A DNA stretch of 64,000 nucleotides from Micropterix aruncella (lineage: Eukaryota; Arthropoda; Insecta; Lepidoptera; Micropterigidae). The notes under the pieces were generated by a model that saw only the letters and a program-made list of their open reading frames with translations, was not told where the DNA came from and made no database searches. The translations under genes and the position numbers were made by a program. The DNA is taken from the NCBI GenBank assembly GCA_944548615.1, contig OX155976.1, forward strand, positions 842,096 through 906,095, written 5' to 3'. Of the stretch, positions 11,841 through 23,667 are shown piece by piece; position 1 is the stretch's first letter; every line of letters begins with the position of its first letter.

Positions 11841-12329
11841 GTCAAGTGATACTTGATGAGAAATATGTTTTCGGTTGATTATGGTTAAAAAAAAAATGAT
11901 AATATTATATTAATTAATTAAATTCACAAGTATATGTGCACAGTAAGAAACCTTTTAAGGCTACTTAATTTATTGGTCAATTTAGTTATATATTAATCTA
12001 TATATTTATTTATTTTACTTATGTATAAACTTAAATATTTTCTTTTTCTTTATTTAATATTAGTTCTTTATTTATATACACATTTATATATTTATAATAA
12101 CCTTAAAATTTATAAGAATGAATGAGCAATCGGAATGAATGAGAAAAAAAAAAAAAAAAAAGAAAGAAAGTGAAGTCACTATGATTAAAGTGAAGTCTTA
12201 AATACTATCACGCCAGAACAGATATACAATCTAGTGGGGGGATAAAATCCACACAAATGCAATCTTATCTGCTTCGCAAAAATCAATTGTATTGTTTTGG
12301 ATAATTTTTATAAAAATAAATAAAAGATA
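11841..12329. other. AT-rich sequence, nothing recognised
   Basis: A poly-A/AGAAAG stretch near 12145-12172 is the only notable structure. Confidence 0.3.
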
Positions 12330-12520
12330 AAAGTTTTAACGACATCAGGTCGTACTATCTCCCATGGAGAGAACGTGAAGACTCAGCGGAAAAAGTGCAC
12401 TCTTATCTCCACCGACGTTCCCATGAGAGTCCAATGCCTTTCCGCGAGTCACTGGGAAGTGAACCAAGCGAGCCGACCTCACGCCCTCACTACCAGATTT
12501 GGCTGGATTTTTCCTGTACC
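12330..12520 (-). mobile_element. Diverged S1 fragment
   Basis: Old copy of the S1 3' end read on the minus strand. Landmarks align in order with 39539 onward: CGTACTATCTCCCATGG, GAGTCCAATGCC, ACGCCCTCACTACCAG. It is far more diverged than the complete copies. Confidence 0.5.
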
Positions 12521-12599
12521 CTCTTGTTTGTCAAAATCCACTACTTATGTTGGATAATTTTACAAAATTATATACATATTTTTTAATTTTGTAAAAATT

Positions 12600-13003
12600 G
12601 TTGGATCCCAACAAATAATCTACTATTCTCATACGCTCGTTTTGCACCGGATAAAAATTTGCCGCCACGAATGTTCCTGCGAAATATTAGGGAAACTCCC
12701 GCGAGCGGCAGTCGGGATTGAGTGATGTCTCGCGCTGGAGAAAGGTCCCGAAATGGGGTGAATTATTAAAGAGGTGGATACTTTCACTTTTCCACAGTAC
12801 ATTTTCCGGCAACCCTTGACGGGCGCCCGGTGCGTTTATAGCCGTGTCGCCGAGAAATGTTTACCTTGCCGGATGGCGGGACAGCACGCTCGCGCGTTAG
12901 GGCTGTCGAAAATATTATTCACGAATAAATTAGAAATAAGGTGGACCGAACATTTTACCGTATAATCCTTATTTTTGCAAGAACCTAAGTTGGGTAAGCG
13001 TAC
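12600..13003. other. GC-rich single-copy block
   Basis: About 280 bp (12640-12920) are clearly GC-richer than the surroundings, with several CG dinucleotides (GCGAGCGGCAGTCGGG, GACGGGCGCCCGGTGCG). No second copy in the window, no convincing reading frame and no splice pair. It may be conserved host DNA such as an unrecognised exon or regulatory sequence. Confidence 0.3.
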
Positions 13004-13312
13004 AACTAGGGTTGTCGACTACAGTGGGCGAGCCCGTCACCTCAGGAAGTTTTATTGATTAGTCTTTCTATCTCCCTGGAGTGAGCGCAGAAGACTTGGA
13101 TAAAACAGTCCACCGTCTAGCTCCGCCACAAACCCGTAAGAGGCCAACGCCTTAACCGCGAGATAGCCAGGAGTGTTACCCGACGGGCTTACACTCACGC
13201 CCTTACTTCCAATTGTGACCAGATTACTCCGGTCTCTCGATTGGTTACGAGTTCGAGGTGTGCACCGAATCTATCGCGGACCAAGGCGTCCTTTGCCCGA
13301 CTCTGGGTCCGG
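13004..13312 (-). mobile_element. S1 element, 3' part only
   Basis: Matches the S1 3' half from AACTAGGGTTGTCGACTAC, then ends abruptly near 13312 (CTCTGGGTCCGGTG). In the transcription sense this is a 5'-truncated copy. No target duplication found. Confidence 0.7.
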
Positions 13313-13552
13313 TGTTACTTTCTACATATCTTACTCTGTGATTTTTATCTGGTAAACTAAATACTGAGACTCGATTAATTTTTTACAATAATACCTTCTT
13401 AATTCTTACGAGTAACCTTATATGTTTTGATTATTAATAGAAGAATTTGATCATGAATTAAGAACTTAATTATATCACGGCCAAATGTAAATGTAATACA
13501 ACTATGTATTAGTTTTTAGGACAATAAATTATTTGATTTGATTTGACTTTCC
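13313..13552 (+). mobile_element. Possible LINE 3' end with TTGAT tail
   Basis: AT-rich sequence ends GGACAATAAATTATTTGATT plus further TTGATTTGA units, like the simple-repeat 3' tails of insect LINEs. No coding sequence remains. Confidence 0.35.
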
Positions 13553-13577
13553 TTGAATATAATACTGTAGCCTTCGG

Positions 13578-14243
13578 GAGTTAATGGGCCCATGCTGGGT
13601 TGGCCACGAAGACTTATTCTGTTCAGGGTCGGTCACACTCACGGGTCAACACCCATCCGACGGCCTCAACGCATGAGGTGCGAACCTAGGTAGAACTCTG
13701 GCCTTGGTCAGTTTCCCCTGGGAATCAAACCTCTGGCGCTTCTGGACGGTCTGCGCACCGTGCGGCGAAAGCCAATCGATTGTGCACTCTGTCTAACAGT
13801 CGGGGGAGTCTGGAAGCTGTACGGTTTCCTATAGAGCGGGGGTGGTTGCGGACCTTACGGCGACTGCTCTTGAAATAACCATCGGCCATCCGATCCTGGG
13901 TGAAGAGCCGGGCAAAGGACGCCGTGGTCCGCGATAGATTCGGTATACACCGTTTCACCGCTTCGTAAAGGAGAGGACCGCGGAAGCGACCTCGAACTCG
14001 GAACCAATCGAGAGACCGGAGAAATCTGGTTACAAATGGATGTAAGGGCGCGATTGTCGGCCCGCCAGGTAACATTACTGGCTATCTCGCGGTTAAGGCG
14101 TTGGTCTCTTACGGGTTGTGGCGTAGCTAGATGGTGGACTGTTTTGACCCAAGTCTTCTACGCTCACTGCAGAAAGATAGAACGACTAATCGTTAAAACT
14201 TCCTGTGGTGACGGGCTCGCCCGCTGTAGTCGACAACCCAAGT
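13578..14243 (+). mobile_element. S1 long SINE-like element, complete
   Basis: 666-bp copy flanked by the 12-bp duplication TGTAGCCTTCGG at 13566-13577 and 14244-14255. The head reads GAGTTAATGGGCCCATGCTG, with a B-box-like GGGTCAACACC about 70 bp in. The tail ends GTAGTCGACAACCCAAGT with no A-tail. A 116-codon antisense frame (14075-13725) is open but shows no family features. Confidence 0.85.
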
Positions 14244-14255
14244 TGTAGCCTTCGG

Positions 14256-15023
14256 CGTTAATCTCACATTTAACCGTTCCTCTGCGAGAATATTCTCAGC
14301 ATAAAAATGTATGTAAACATAAGGATAAGAAAGGAAATCTCACTTCAAGGCGCGTCCCATAACAGTGAAAAGTGCCAAATAAGCCGATCTCGCTCAGGTA
14401 AAGGAAAAAATCCCCAGGAATCGAGCGTTTCGCCTACGTTGGGCCTTCCCTAATCCTTACAGTTTTCCCTCCGTTTTTACTTTACCTCTCCTTATCCTAC
14501 CTTCCTCCACTTCCCCCCCCCCCCTCGCGGCTGAGGACCTGAAGAGCGGAGCCCGCCCTCTGATCCCTCGCCCGGGTGACATAGTTTATTTATCAGCGAT
14601 TTGCAAGCGAAATGACGCTTAACGACGTCCACTTTAAGTGCGACTTTCGCCTGGCTGGACGAACCTTGATAAAATGTTATATCATGTACATAAAAGAATA
14701 GATACATAAACATCTGTTTGTATAATTCTTACCAGGTTAATCCACAAAATATATAACTACAGTATCACAGAAAGAGAGTTACATGCCATACCAGGCAAAA
14801 CACGGCATTGACAATATAATTGAAGTCTATGTCAAAAGTCAACTTTTTTTTATTGACAGATTTAAATGCACTTTTATTCAGTATTATATTTATCTGTACG
14901 GGATATAACTAGACCATAACAGAAATAGTTCTCTATGCTACAGCATACAAAATAAGGTGTTTACAATATTATGAAAGTCTATGACATTTTTTTTATATTT
15001 ACAGATCTAATAATAATGTTTTA
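14256..15023. other. Mixed single-copy sequence with a C tract
   Basis: 14300-14680 is GC-richer with a 13-C run at about 14513-14525 and GCCCGCCCTCTGATCC nearby. 14760-15000 is AT-rich with two loosely similar ~165-bp stretches (GAAGTCTATG, GAAAGTCTATGACATT). No gene supported. Confidence 0.3.
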
Positions 15024-15412
15024 TCTATATTAATATTATAAAGAGGTAAAGTTTGTGAGGTTGTAGGGAGTAATCTCTTGATCTACTGAACCGATTTTTA
15101 TACCAATAGAAAGCCACGTTAGTTGTAAGTGTCATAGGCTATATATTAATCCGAAAATGAAAAGACTTTTTCATTGTAGTCAGATTTGCAAAGTAAGTCG
15201 ATGAAAAAACGGTCGAATGAAAACGTTTCTTACGAACGCTGCATTAACTATGAAAGATATATGATTGAGTTCTAGAGAAACGTTGTAGAGATTGATAATG
15301 CCTAAAAAAAAGTCAGCGACAGCATATGTCTAACTTTTATATTTAAGTCACAAAAAGTAGTTTTTTATATTAAAATAATAATTTAAATCGTTAGGTCATG
15401 TTTATTGGTCAT
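15024..15412 (+). mobile_element. Helitron (Lep1-like), 3'-truncated
   Basis: Begins TCTATATTAATATTATAAAG and runs colinearly with other copies to about 15412 (TATTGGTCATATTATCAA). It stops well before the CTAG end. Confidence 0.75.
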
Positions 15413-15427
15413 ATTATCAATAATTAT

Positions 15428-15522
15428 GAAATCGGGAGGGGGGGTTGAGAGTTTGGCGTGCGAGGGGGGTGGTCAGCTTGCCGGGAAGTCTTGAGATGGC
15501 ACAACCGATTTTTTTAAATATA
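15428..15522 (+). mobile_element. ACTTTCC-family element, right end
   Basis: A G-rich stretch (GGGAGGGGGGGTTGAG) followed by GCCGGGAAGTCTTGAGATG and ACACAACCGATTTTTTT-like sequence. These are the shared right-end landmarks of 22519-23058, 35008-35597 and 39366-40493. Confidence 0.55.
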
Positions 15523-16052
15523 TTGTGTGACAGAACTTACAGACAGCCTACGCATATAGATTCAATAAACATCCCGATCAACGAACTATCCGTCTAAGTA
15601 GGTACTCAAGACTACATAAATGTTCAATCCCCTATTCGAAGATCTACCACCGAGCACATTATTTGCGTTAAATTCGTCAAAATACACAAATTAAGTCAAA
15701 CTGCGCGAACAAACGGCGATATTAACCGACCGAAATGATTAAAATTAGTGAAACATCTCCCGCCTTCAGAAGATTTCTCGTCTGTGTGACGGCAATTCAT
15801 TAGCAGTAACAGTTCTGAGATACAACGCCATTTCATTGCTTAGATTATCAGTGAGCTTATGGGCACTGTTGCAGTAAGGCTACTAAACCCTATAAACCAC
15901 TTTGGGAATCACTCGTTCTATAAACCACTTTGGGAAACACTCGTTTAGATGGTATGTCTTTCATATGAGAGTTCTGGAATGCCAACTGATATTTTATAAT
16001 AGGGCGACATATATTAGCAGAAGCACAGTATACCGATTTAGAAACAAATAGA
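15523..16052. other. Single-copy sequence, nothing recognised
   Basis: Contains a short direct repeat (CTATAAACCACTTTGGGAA, twice near 15890-15935). No gene seen. Confidence 0.3.
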
Positions 16053-16158
16053 ATACTACAACGGGTGAACCCGTCACCTCAGGAAGTTTTAACGATTAGT
16101 CGTTCTATCACCCGTGAAGTGAACGCAGAAGACTTGGACAAAACATTCCACCGTCAAG
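16053..16158 (-). mobile_element. S1 fragment, 3' terminus
   Basis: About 105 bp of the S1 3' end: GGGTGAACCCGTCACCTCAG, TTTTAACGATTAGTCGTTCT, CGCAGAAGACTTGGACAAAA. Confidence 0.7.
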
Positions 16159-16603
16159 ACATTGTAACAGACATTTTAGGTCTATTTAAGACCTTAGGCC
16201 GCTGAGACCTCTTCAACCGGTTGCCCAGTTGTGAATGGTTATACCGCCATTGAATCGGTCTTTTGCTATATACTTTTGTTTCCCATTATAATTAGATCGA
16301 TATGCAAAAGGCGATCGAGTACATTCGGGACACGTCCTGTGTCAACCGCAGGTTAATCTAGACTGCATAATTGCACTTTATTCACTACATTGAATAATTA
16401 AAATTAATATTTATTGTTGAGAAATTTTGAAAATATGCTGTCACTATGTTTGTAAAATTATAAATGATAAATACTTAGGCCTTTTATAAAGTCAATATAT
16501 TTTTAAAATACTTTATATAATTGTAAATTAAAATGCTATTATTAGGGGTTTTTAAAATTTTAAAAACTTATTCAATCTATAAAATAATGAATTATTCCAA
16601 AGA
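16159..16603. other. AT-rich sequence, nothing recognised
   Basis: No coding or repeat signature found. Confidence 0.3.
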
Positions 16604-16783
16604 CAGACACAAAAGTCCTTTGGATATTTGAGCTATAAGCTCTTTAACCAGCTACCACTCTCCACAAGAAAGATGGAAACAAAGGCGTTTAAAAGATTTA
16701 TTAAACAAAAGCTTCAATCCAGACATGCTTTCTATAAGCTGGGTGATTTTTTTGAGCATGCCAATTCCTTCAAATGGGAATAA
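16604..16783 (+). pseudogene. LINE ORF C-terminal end
   Basis: An open stretch ending at a TAA (16781-16783) encodes the extreme C-terminus of a LINE RT protein: FGYLSYKLFNQLPLSTRKM, KAFKRFIKQKLQSRHAFYKL, then GDFFEHANSF. The FxxxxxxFNQLPxxTR and LKxxLxxxAFYxLxDFF pattern is usual there. About 56 codons survive; upstream homology is lost. Confidence 0.65.
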
Positions 16784-18188
16784 CATTAATATGTAACTTT
16801 CAGGTACCTCATTTTAGTTCTTATTGTTTAATAATAATATTATGAATTTGATCATACCTGATCATATACATACGTTGTTTTTTTTTCAAATTTGGTTTGA
16901 TACTTGGGTCGTTCTCCAGAAATGTGGAAATCCAGCGTCCTTTCACTGATTTCAAAGAATGTAATTTTTTATTCTTATTTTTTTTATATATATTTTTTTT
17001 TGTAGATATTGAAGAGCACTGTATAACAGTGTAAAAGTTTTTTAAATATCTGTCATAGAAAAAAAGATAAACGCCTTTGAAATACAAATTGGCGACGGTA
17101 ATTTGAAATCGTGGCGAGGGTAATTAGGATAACGGTAATTATGATTTGATGGTTTTTATTTTTTTTAGGGCTACTTTTACTATAAAACTAAAAAGTAATG
17201 CTAGAAAAATGTTAACGTCAACAAACTTAATAATAAGTAATATTCACCACAACTCCACCAAGTAACACGCACTTTAATTTCGCTGCGAAGGTAATTATGA
17301 AATAACCGCAAATTGCAACTTTTCTCCAAAATTAGACGTACCGTGCAATTTATCGACAAAAGTAGGCGCAGCCGATAGGTCCGCTCTAGATCAGTGCAAA
17401 GGGCACACTGGGGTAAACTTTATAGCAAACGCCTTCTAGTGATTGGCGTAATAATTAGTGATGTGCGACGTTTTGAAAACTGGCAACGGTAATTTGAGAA
17501 ATTGTGGTGACATCGGTTCGGAACGTTATAAACGGTATAAAATATGAAATATGATTTATTAAAACCATATAAAATAAAGCTTTTGGAATCGTAGTTTATG
17601 GATACATAAGTTAAACAGCTCTATTATTTACAAGTGTGGAATGCCATTCACTCGAAAGTCGAAAAATGGAGAAAGGGACAGGGACGGTAATTAGAGTTTC
17701 ATGGTTTCACATTTTTTTTCAGGACCTTCAATTATGATTAAGCCACATGTTAAATATTCCAAAGTTAGAGGTACTTTAGTTCTACATGTAAAAAAATATT
17801 AGAATACTATGGGACATCGGGAACATAGTTATTCATGCCGGAACCGTGTTTTTCCCAATATTTGGAGAACCACCCACTTCCTATTGTGTGATTATTTTTT
17901 GTATAAAGTGCTTGATGACTATTAATATTCGTATAATAATTATCTATTTTATATGTATACTCATGTACATCGATTCAGCTCAATTTTTTTTAAATTATTT
18001 TTATTTGTCTGCCGTGTAAAGCCGACTTTAGTCAACGCTATTGTCGAATTAATATTTATTCTTTAATAGTTTTATATCTACATATAAACTGACGAATTGT
18101 AATATGCGATAATTAGCTTTAATTCATAATCCATGCTTTTATTGTATATTCTGAATGAATAAATTGAATACTGAATACTGAATGAATT
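16784..18188. other. AT-rich sequence with a possible LINE 3' tail
   Basis: Most of this 1.4 kb shows no recognisable element. 17930-18188 resembles a LINE 3' UTR: it ends GAATAAATTGAATACTGAAT plus further ACTGAATGA units, a simple-repeat tail. No matching coding part. Confidence 0.3.
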
Positions 18189-18896
18189 ATATCACATAAA
18201 GTACACCACATAATCATCTAAAATGAATTTGACTATACCGAGCCTAAATATTATTACCAAACGGCTATTTTATAAAGAAAATAAATATATGAAATCAGTA
18301 GTTAGTAATTCTTTACAATGTAGAGTCGATGTACATCTGGTGCTAAAGACATAACCTACGCTATATAAGTATATACGTATCTACATACGTATATACGTTA
18401 CATACATAGGTATACTTATTAGGATCCTTCACTAAGAAGATCGTTGTCACGTTGAAACCAGAGAACATAAAACAACATGCCTTGAGCGTTTTTGGAAATA
18501 CGCAGATGGAGCGTTTACCGGGTCTTTGGAATAATTCATTTACTTTCGCCGCCGAAAGGAAGGGGGACGACGACCCGGGCCGGTCGTCTGGGGGGCGGGG
18601 GTCGAAGGAAAGAGGGGGCGTTCAGATAATCGTGGAAGTGGAAAATCGATGACAGTCGGATGTGGGCCACACGAGCTTTATTTTGCGTCGTGGAATTTCA
18701 TCCTTTTCGACATGTCACATAGGGTTAATTTTTCACGACCCTCCGCCCCCGCTCTGCCCGTTTTAACGAACCCTAATCAAGGATTGTCAATCCCATAAAG
18801 AGCTCCATTAATTTGATGGTGGATATTTTGAACGACCGAACGAATAACGATTATTTGATAAGCTTAGCTCTTGCTAGCTCTATTTTAAAGCTTACC
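18189..18896. other. Single-copy sequence with a GC-rich block
   Basis: 18440-18800 is GC-rich, with GGACGACGACCCGGGCC and GGGGGGCGGGGGTCG, and a 66-codon open frame (18452-18652). The frame has no recognisable motif and no convincing splice sites. It may be conserved host DNA. Confidence 0.3.
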
Positions 18897-19631
18897 TCTT
18901 TATACTAATATTATAAAGAGGTAACGTTTGTGAGGTTGTAGGAAGTAATCTCTGGATCAACTGAACCGATTTTGAAAATTCTTTTACCAATAGAAAGCCA
19001 CAATATTTGTTAGTGTCATAGGCTATATATTAATCCGAAAAATAAAAAGACTTTTTCGTGGGAGTCGGATTTGCAAAGTAAGTCGGAGAAAAAACGGTCG
19101 AAAGAAAACGTTTCTAACTAACGCTGCCTTAACGATGAGAGATATATAATTAAGTTCTAGAGAAAAGTTGTAGAGCTTGATAATGCCTACAAAAAAATTA
19201 GCGACAGCATATTTCTAACTGTTATATTAAGGTCACAAAAAGTAGTATTTTATATTTAAAAAATAATTTAAATTGTTAGGTCATGTTTATTGGTCATATT
19301 ATCAACAATTATGAATCCTTATCAAAATAAGTAAATTTATCGTCTCAAGTATTTGAAACAAAAAACTTTTCCCTTTTACTGCATATAATTTCCCTTTACT
19401 GCATAACTGGTTAAAGAGATAAGACACTCACAGGAAAACACTCACAAATAACGGTAATATAATCGAATTGGCATGCAAATACATACATATATATGCAGTA
19501 AAAATATAACCCTTCTTTTGGCAGTCAGAAAATAAATCATAGCACTCAGTACCTACTAACCGAACCACACTCATAATTTCATCACAAGTAAAAAGTTTTA
19601 CCGCCCAACGAAGTGGGCACGGGTCAGCTAG
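18897..19631 (+). mobile_element. Helitron (Lep1-like), full-length non-autonomous
   Basis: 735 bp from TCTTTATACTAATATTATAA to GGGTCAGCTAG, followed by T. The 3' hairpin GCCCAACGAAGTGGGC lies 11 bp from the end. No coding capacity. It serves as the reference copy of the main subfamily here. Confidence 0.88.
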
Positions 19632-20097
19632 TATTTAATAAAGTTCTCGAATAATAGTGTATTTTATGTGGACATTAACTATTTCCTGATTTAGTTTCAA
19701 TTCCAAGGCATTGAAACTATCCTAGATAGCTGTTTCAAATTGCTTCTATACTGAGAGACTTGAAACCAAACGACTTGCTGTGCTTTTTAAAGATTCTATA
19801 GTGCTTGTAGTCACTTCTAGTACAAAAGCGATTAGTGGATAAAAATGCTAAGATACAATATTCGTTTTATGTCAGTCTGCCTTTTAGATTGAGAGATATG
19901 AGGTATATACAAATTGTGTCAACTCTCCTAGGTTTTCGCTACTTAGATTAATTAAAGATATTATTTTTTAAAAATCGTTTTCCTTTTTCTATGTTTTCTA
20001 TATAATTTAAAGCCAAATTACGCACAGTGCGGTATCAATGAATTAAAAGTACATTCAAATGTGTGCGATAAATTAAGTTGTATATGCCGACCTGTTG
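19632..20097. other. AT-rich sequence, nothing recognised
   Basis: No gene or repeat ends found. Confidence 0.3.
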
Positions 20098-20525
20098 AAA
20101 ACCAGGAAACTCGGTTATGTTTTTCGTGAATTACGAACTGTACTGCCAAAAAACCTACTGAAATCGGTATACTTACATGGCAATTTTTCAGAGCCTCTTG
20201 ATACATGGGACGATTGCTTGGGGTCGATGCAACAAGCAAGTGATTGAACCTTTAATCAAAGCTCAAAGTTGATCCTACGGGATATAAATAAAAAGCCCTC
20301 TAGATATCCCTCTTTACAGTTATTTTGAGAATATTGCTTGTTTGATGTACGCCAATTGTATGTGAAGCGAGTGCTATTATTTCATAAATTCAAACACTTA
20401 CAGCATATGGACCAACAAGTAAAAACTACTAGAAGTGCTGTTGTGGGGCAGTTCTTCGTACCGCGTGTGACAACTTCATTCGCACAACGATACTTTAACT
20501 ACTTAACTCCAAGGCTTTATCTTCT
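20098..20525 (+). pseudogene. LINE RT C-terminal fragment, frameshifted
   Basis: Same family as the minus-strand LINE at 4778-5724. Colinear matches in shifting frames: RKLGYVFRELRTVL (VRKLSYVFREVRNIL in the other copy), SLLIHGTIAWGRCNKQVIEP, KKPSRYPSLQLF, then RQLYVKRVLLFHKFK and FAQRYFNYLTPRLY. At least three frame changes occur. It is cut off at 20526 by the 5' end of a Helitron. Confidence 0.75.
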
Positions 20526-21085
20526 TCTTAATATATATAAATTACGTGTCACGTTGTTTGTCCGCGATGGACTCCTAAACTACTTAACCGATTTGAATCA
20601 AATTTGCACACAATGTGCAGTTTGATCCAACTTGAAAGATAGGATAGCTTACGTCTTAATTTATAGTCGCGATATTATTTTATTGCAATGTCTATTATTT
20701 GACATTCGCAATTATCTGTTAGTTCCAAACGATTTTAACAGATGGCGTTATCTATTGAGTAATCCATAGATGGCGCTGCTATGTTAAACCTACAAACGTC
20801 AAAGTCGGCCAAGCGTTATTCTAAATTCAAAATATTGTGAAGGTAATACAGTGAAATTATTCCTGCTTTTTAATTACATATTTGTGCTTCATTGTTCAAA
20901 ACTCTTTAATTAAAATATATACATGTAAGTATTATCACATAGTTATAAAAGTGGAATAACTGCAGTATCAGGAACCTCTCTCCAATTTTTTTCATTTTAA
21001 TGCTAAATCTGGAAGAAAATTGTGTCGGTCGCTATAAATAAGCGAGATATAGGCATTCAAAGTTTAAATTTTAAAAACAGGCCAA
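20526..21085 (+). mobile_element. Helitron, second subfamily (5' part)
   Basis: Begins TCTTAATATATATAAATTAC at 20526 inside the LINE fragment. It is colinear with 7080-7697 on the opposite strand. Confidence 0.75.
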
Positions 21086-21375
21086 AATAATATAATATAA
21101 AAATGGATGTTGGTATATCTGTATGCCCGTCTGTCCGAGTTTAATAGACTCCGAAACCGTTTGACCGATCACCATGAAAGTTGGCATATATATGTATTTT
21201 TTCATGGTTAAGGTTTTTATATATATCCGCTTTGTTGCAACTTTCAACTAGACGGCGCTGCAGCACACCAACTTCTATACTGCTCAACCGATCGCCATGA
21301 AAATTGGTATACATTGGTATTTGAGAACAGATATAACACGGGCAACGCCGGGTAATACCACTCGTAATAATATAG
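21086..21375 (+). mobile_element. Possible Helitron-type 3' region
   Basis: GATGTTGGTATATCTGTATG, two copies of CCGATC(A/G)CCATGAAA, and ACGGGCAACGCCGGGTAATA near 21340. The last resembles a Helitron 3' hairpin region, but a clean CTAG end is absent (CTCG instead). It could be the 3' end of the element starting at 20526. Confidence 0.35.
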
Positions 21376-22518
21376 AAATTACGATAAAAAATTTAGTTAA
21401 CATGGTAACATTTCAAAAAGCAATAAAAAAGTGCTTGATTCTTAATGGACCACTCTATGACCAAACGGAATTTACCAGAATTTTTGATTAGGTAAGCAAA
21501 TACTTAGATAATAAGCAAATACTCAGATTTTTTAATTTATAAATATAATAGACGTATATGCGAGGTTAAAGACTACAAGTATTTCAATTTAATTTATTTG
21601 TGTAAATTTTGTGTTGGATATTAGTATTTTATATTAGTATATATATATATTTATTTTAAGTATGTATTCATTGCATTTATATATTACTATATATTGGTGA
21701 AGGGTTTAATAATAATTTCTTACTACTATTTTTTTTTTGTATGTTGGTATAACTCTTTGTGTGTGTGTATTTGTATTATGCAAGAATGAATGTTTTGAAC
21801 TTTATTCCGATAATAATTATATAACGGAACGTCATACCCGTCGCCTCACAATATGCTAAGTAAAATATCAGCATCCATACGGGCGTTTTTGCTCAGTTAG
21901 GTATGCGAGGAGCCAACGGCTATGGGTTCAACTTGTTTTTCCTGCACGTTTTATTGTACTGTATACCGAATAGCATAGCCATTCTTCTGTAAATCATGTT
22001 GTTTAAAATAACATATGAAACGACAATTTCAGGTAATATTTGAATAAAAATATGATAGATGAGAGATATCATGATAGATGAGAGAATTTAATATTTTCAG
22101 AGACCGTAATATAATAAATTGGGTTGTGTCGACGGTTCTGGGAATCAAATTATGGAAAATTAAAAACATCGTATATGTCAACGACAACGATGTTGACAGA
22201 CTTACGGTCGGATTGACAGAAGATCAATAACATGCGACCTATTTATAGGCCGTGTGTTTGGATGAATATTGTCCTTGTGTCAGTCGTGTACTGATAGGAA
22301 TATATCATCGCCTTACAATTATAACTCGATAAGTCGAATTTAAAAATTCTTAAATAAACGCGTTTTAATGTTTTTAAACAGTTTCATGTTTTTACACATT
22401 CAGTTAATAGTTTAACTCGTCCACCATTTTAGATTTTTTTTTTTTTTTTAAACGGATTCCTTGTTTTACCTTCCATGTCTATCCAACTATCGTATCATAA
22501 ATTCTATTGACGATTTTT
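21376..22518. other. AT-rich sequence, nothing recognised
   Basis: No element boundaries, RNA genes or convincing frames seen. Confidence 0.3.
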
Positions 22519-23058
22519 ACTTTCCTGTTTAAGGAAAGTATTGTGGGCGCACTTCTGTGTGTCTGTGTGTATTCTCCGACGATAGCACCGAAAGGCTTCA
22601 TCCGATTGAGCTGAAATTTGGCATGCAGGTATCATTTGGTCATGGCATGAGCTGAAAAGATTGTGGTTGAAATCCGTACACCCAGGGTTGGCTTACGACG
22701 AGGGAACTCCTCAACGGTCAACAGCAGAGACCCAAAATTGTGTGATATTCAATTATGATAGCCCATTCCAAGTTCCACCATGACTTGGCTGATGTACCCT
22801 GAGTTGGCTCCCGATGAGGAAACTCCTCAACGGTTAACAGCAGAGACTCAAAATTTTGTATACGAGTTTCGATTTCGTTTTCGATAGTTTTCGATTTCAT
22901 CATCATCATCATCATCATCGAGGGGGGAGGGGGATTTAAAGGGTGGCGCTAGGTTGAGGGGGGGGGGGGGTAGGATTTATGAAAATAATATTCAGGTGAA
23001 TTATGTTTCTGGCTACTTGACAGGAAAGTCTTGGGGAGACACAACCGATTTTTTTGGA
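22519..23058 (+). mobile_element. ACTTTCC-family element
   Basis: Left end ACTTTCCTGTTTAAGGAAAG, then TATTGTGGGCGCACTTCTGT and CTTCATCCGATTGAGCTG. Right end is a G-rich stretch, then GACAGGAAAGTCTTGGGGAG and ACACAACCGATTTTTTTGG. The ends are weak inverted repeats around ACTTTCC.GGCAAG. It includes two units of the short tandem family at 22684-22870 and a CAT microsatellite near 22900. Confidence 0.55.
22684..22870 (+). repeat. Two tandem ~110-bp units
   Basis: Units share CTCAACGGT(C/T)AACAGCAGAGAC and CAAAATT(T)TG, and each follows a GTTGGCT(T/C) motif. The same unit occurs at 4596-4780, where a LINE has split it. Confidence 0.6.
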
Positions 23059-23667
23059 GACAGGAGAAAATCAAAATTATATTTTAAAAAAAAGCGAGTT
23101 ATCTAGCTATGGGAATATGTCAATTCTCACCATGGGCTAATTTTTAAATATGACACAATGTGGTATTACAATGTTATCTCACCAACAAAAACTACAAACA
23201 GAACACACATGAAAGGAATACAAACAAACGATACAAAAAAATGCTTAAAAAAATACAAATAGGGTTGCAGACACAGAAATCCTATTAATTTATTTATTCA
23301 TCCTCATCTATAATTTCATCCATATTTTCAGTTTCATGGTGTGGTAGACAGAAGTAAAATGGATCTTGTTCAGTTTCTCCCGTCATGTCCAGAGGTGAAG
23401 TATCTTGATGACCCTGCGGGTCATGCCGAAGATGACTTGTGATAGGAAATACTGATCAATGCCAATGACTTTCCTTGTTTCTCGCTTTTTCTTATGGTAC
23501 GAGTATAACTTAAATAAAATGTACTTTGTTTTAGAGACTCAAATAAGTATTAATATTTTTATATTATAATATAGTTTTTGTTTTTTTCTAAGGTATAATT
23601 TAAGTAAAATATATTTTTAAAAGAAGTGAAATATATGAAATCGAAGACTATCGCGGTTGTTTGACAT
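23059..23667. other. AT-rich sequence, nothing recognised
   Basis: No supported feature. Confidence 0.3.
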
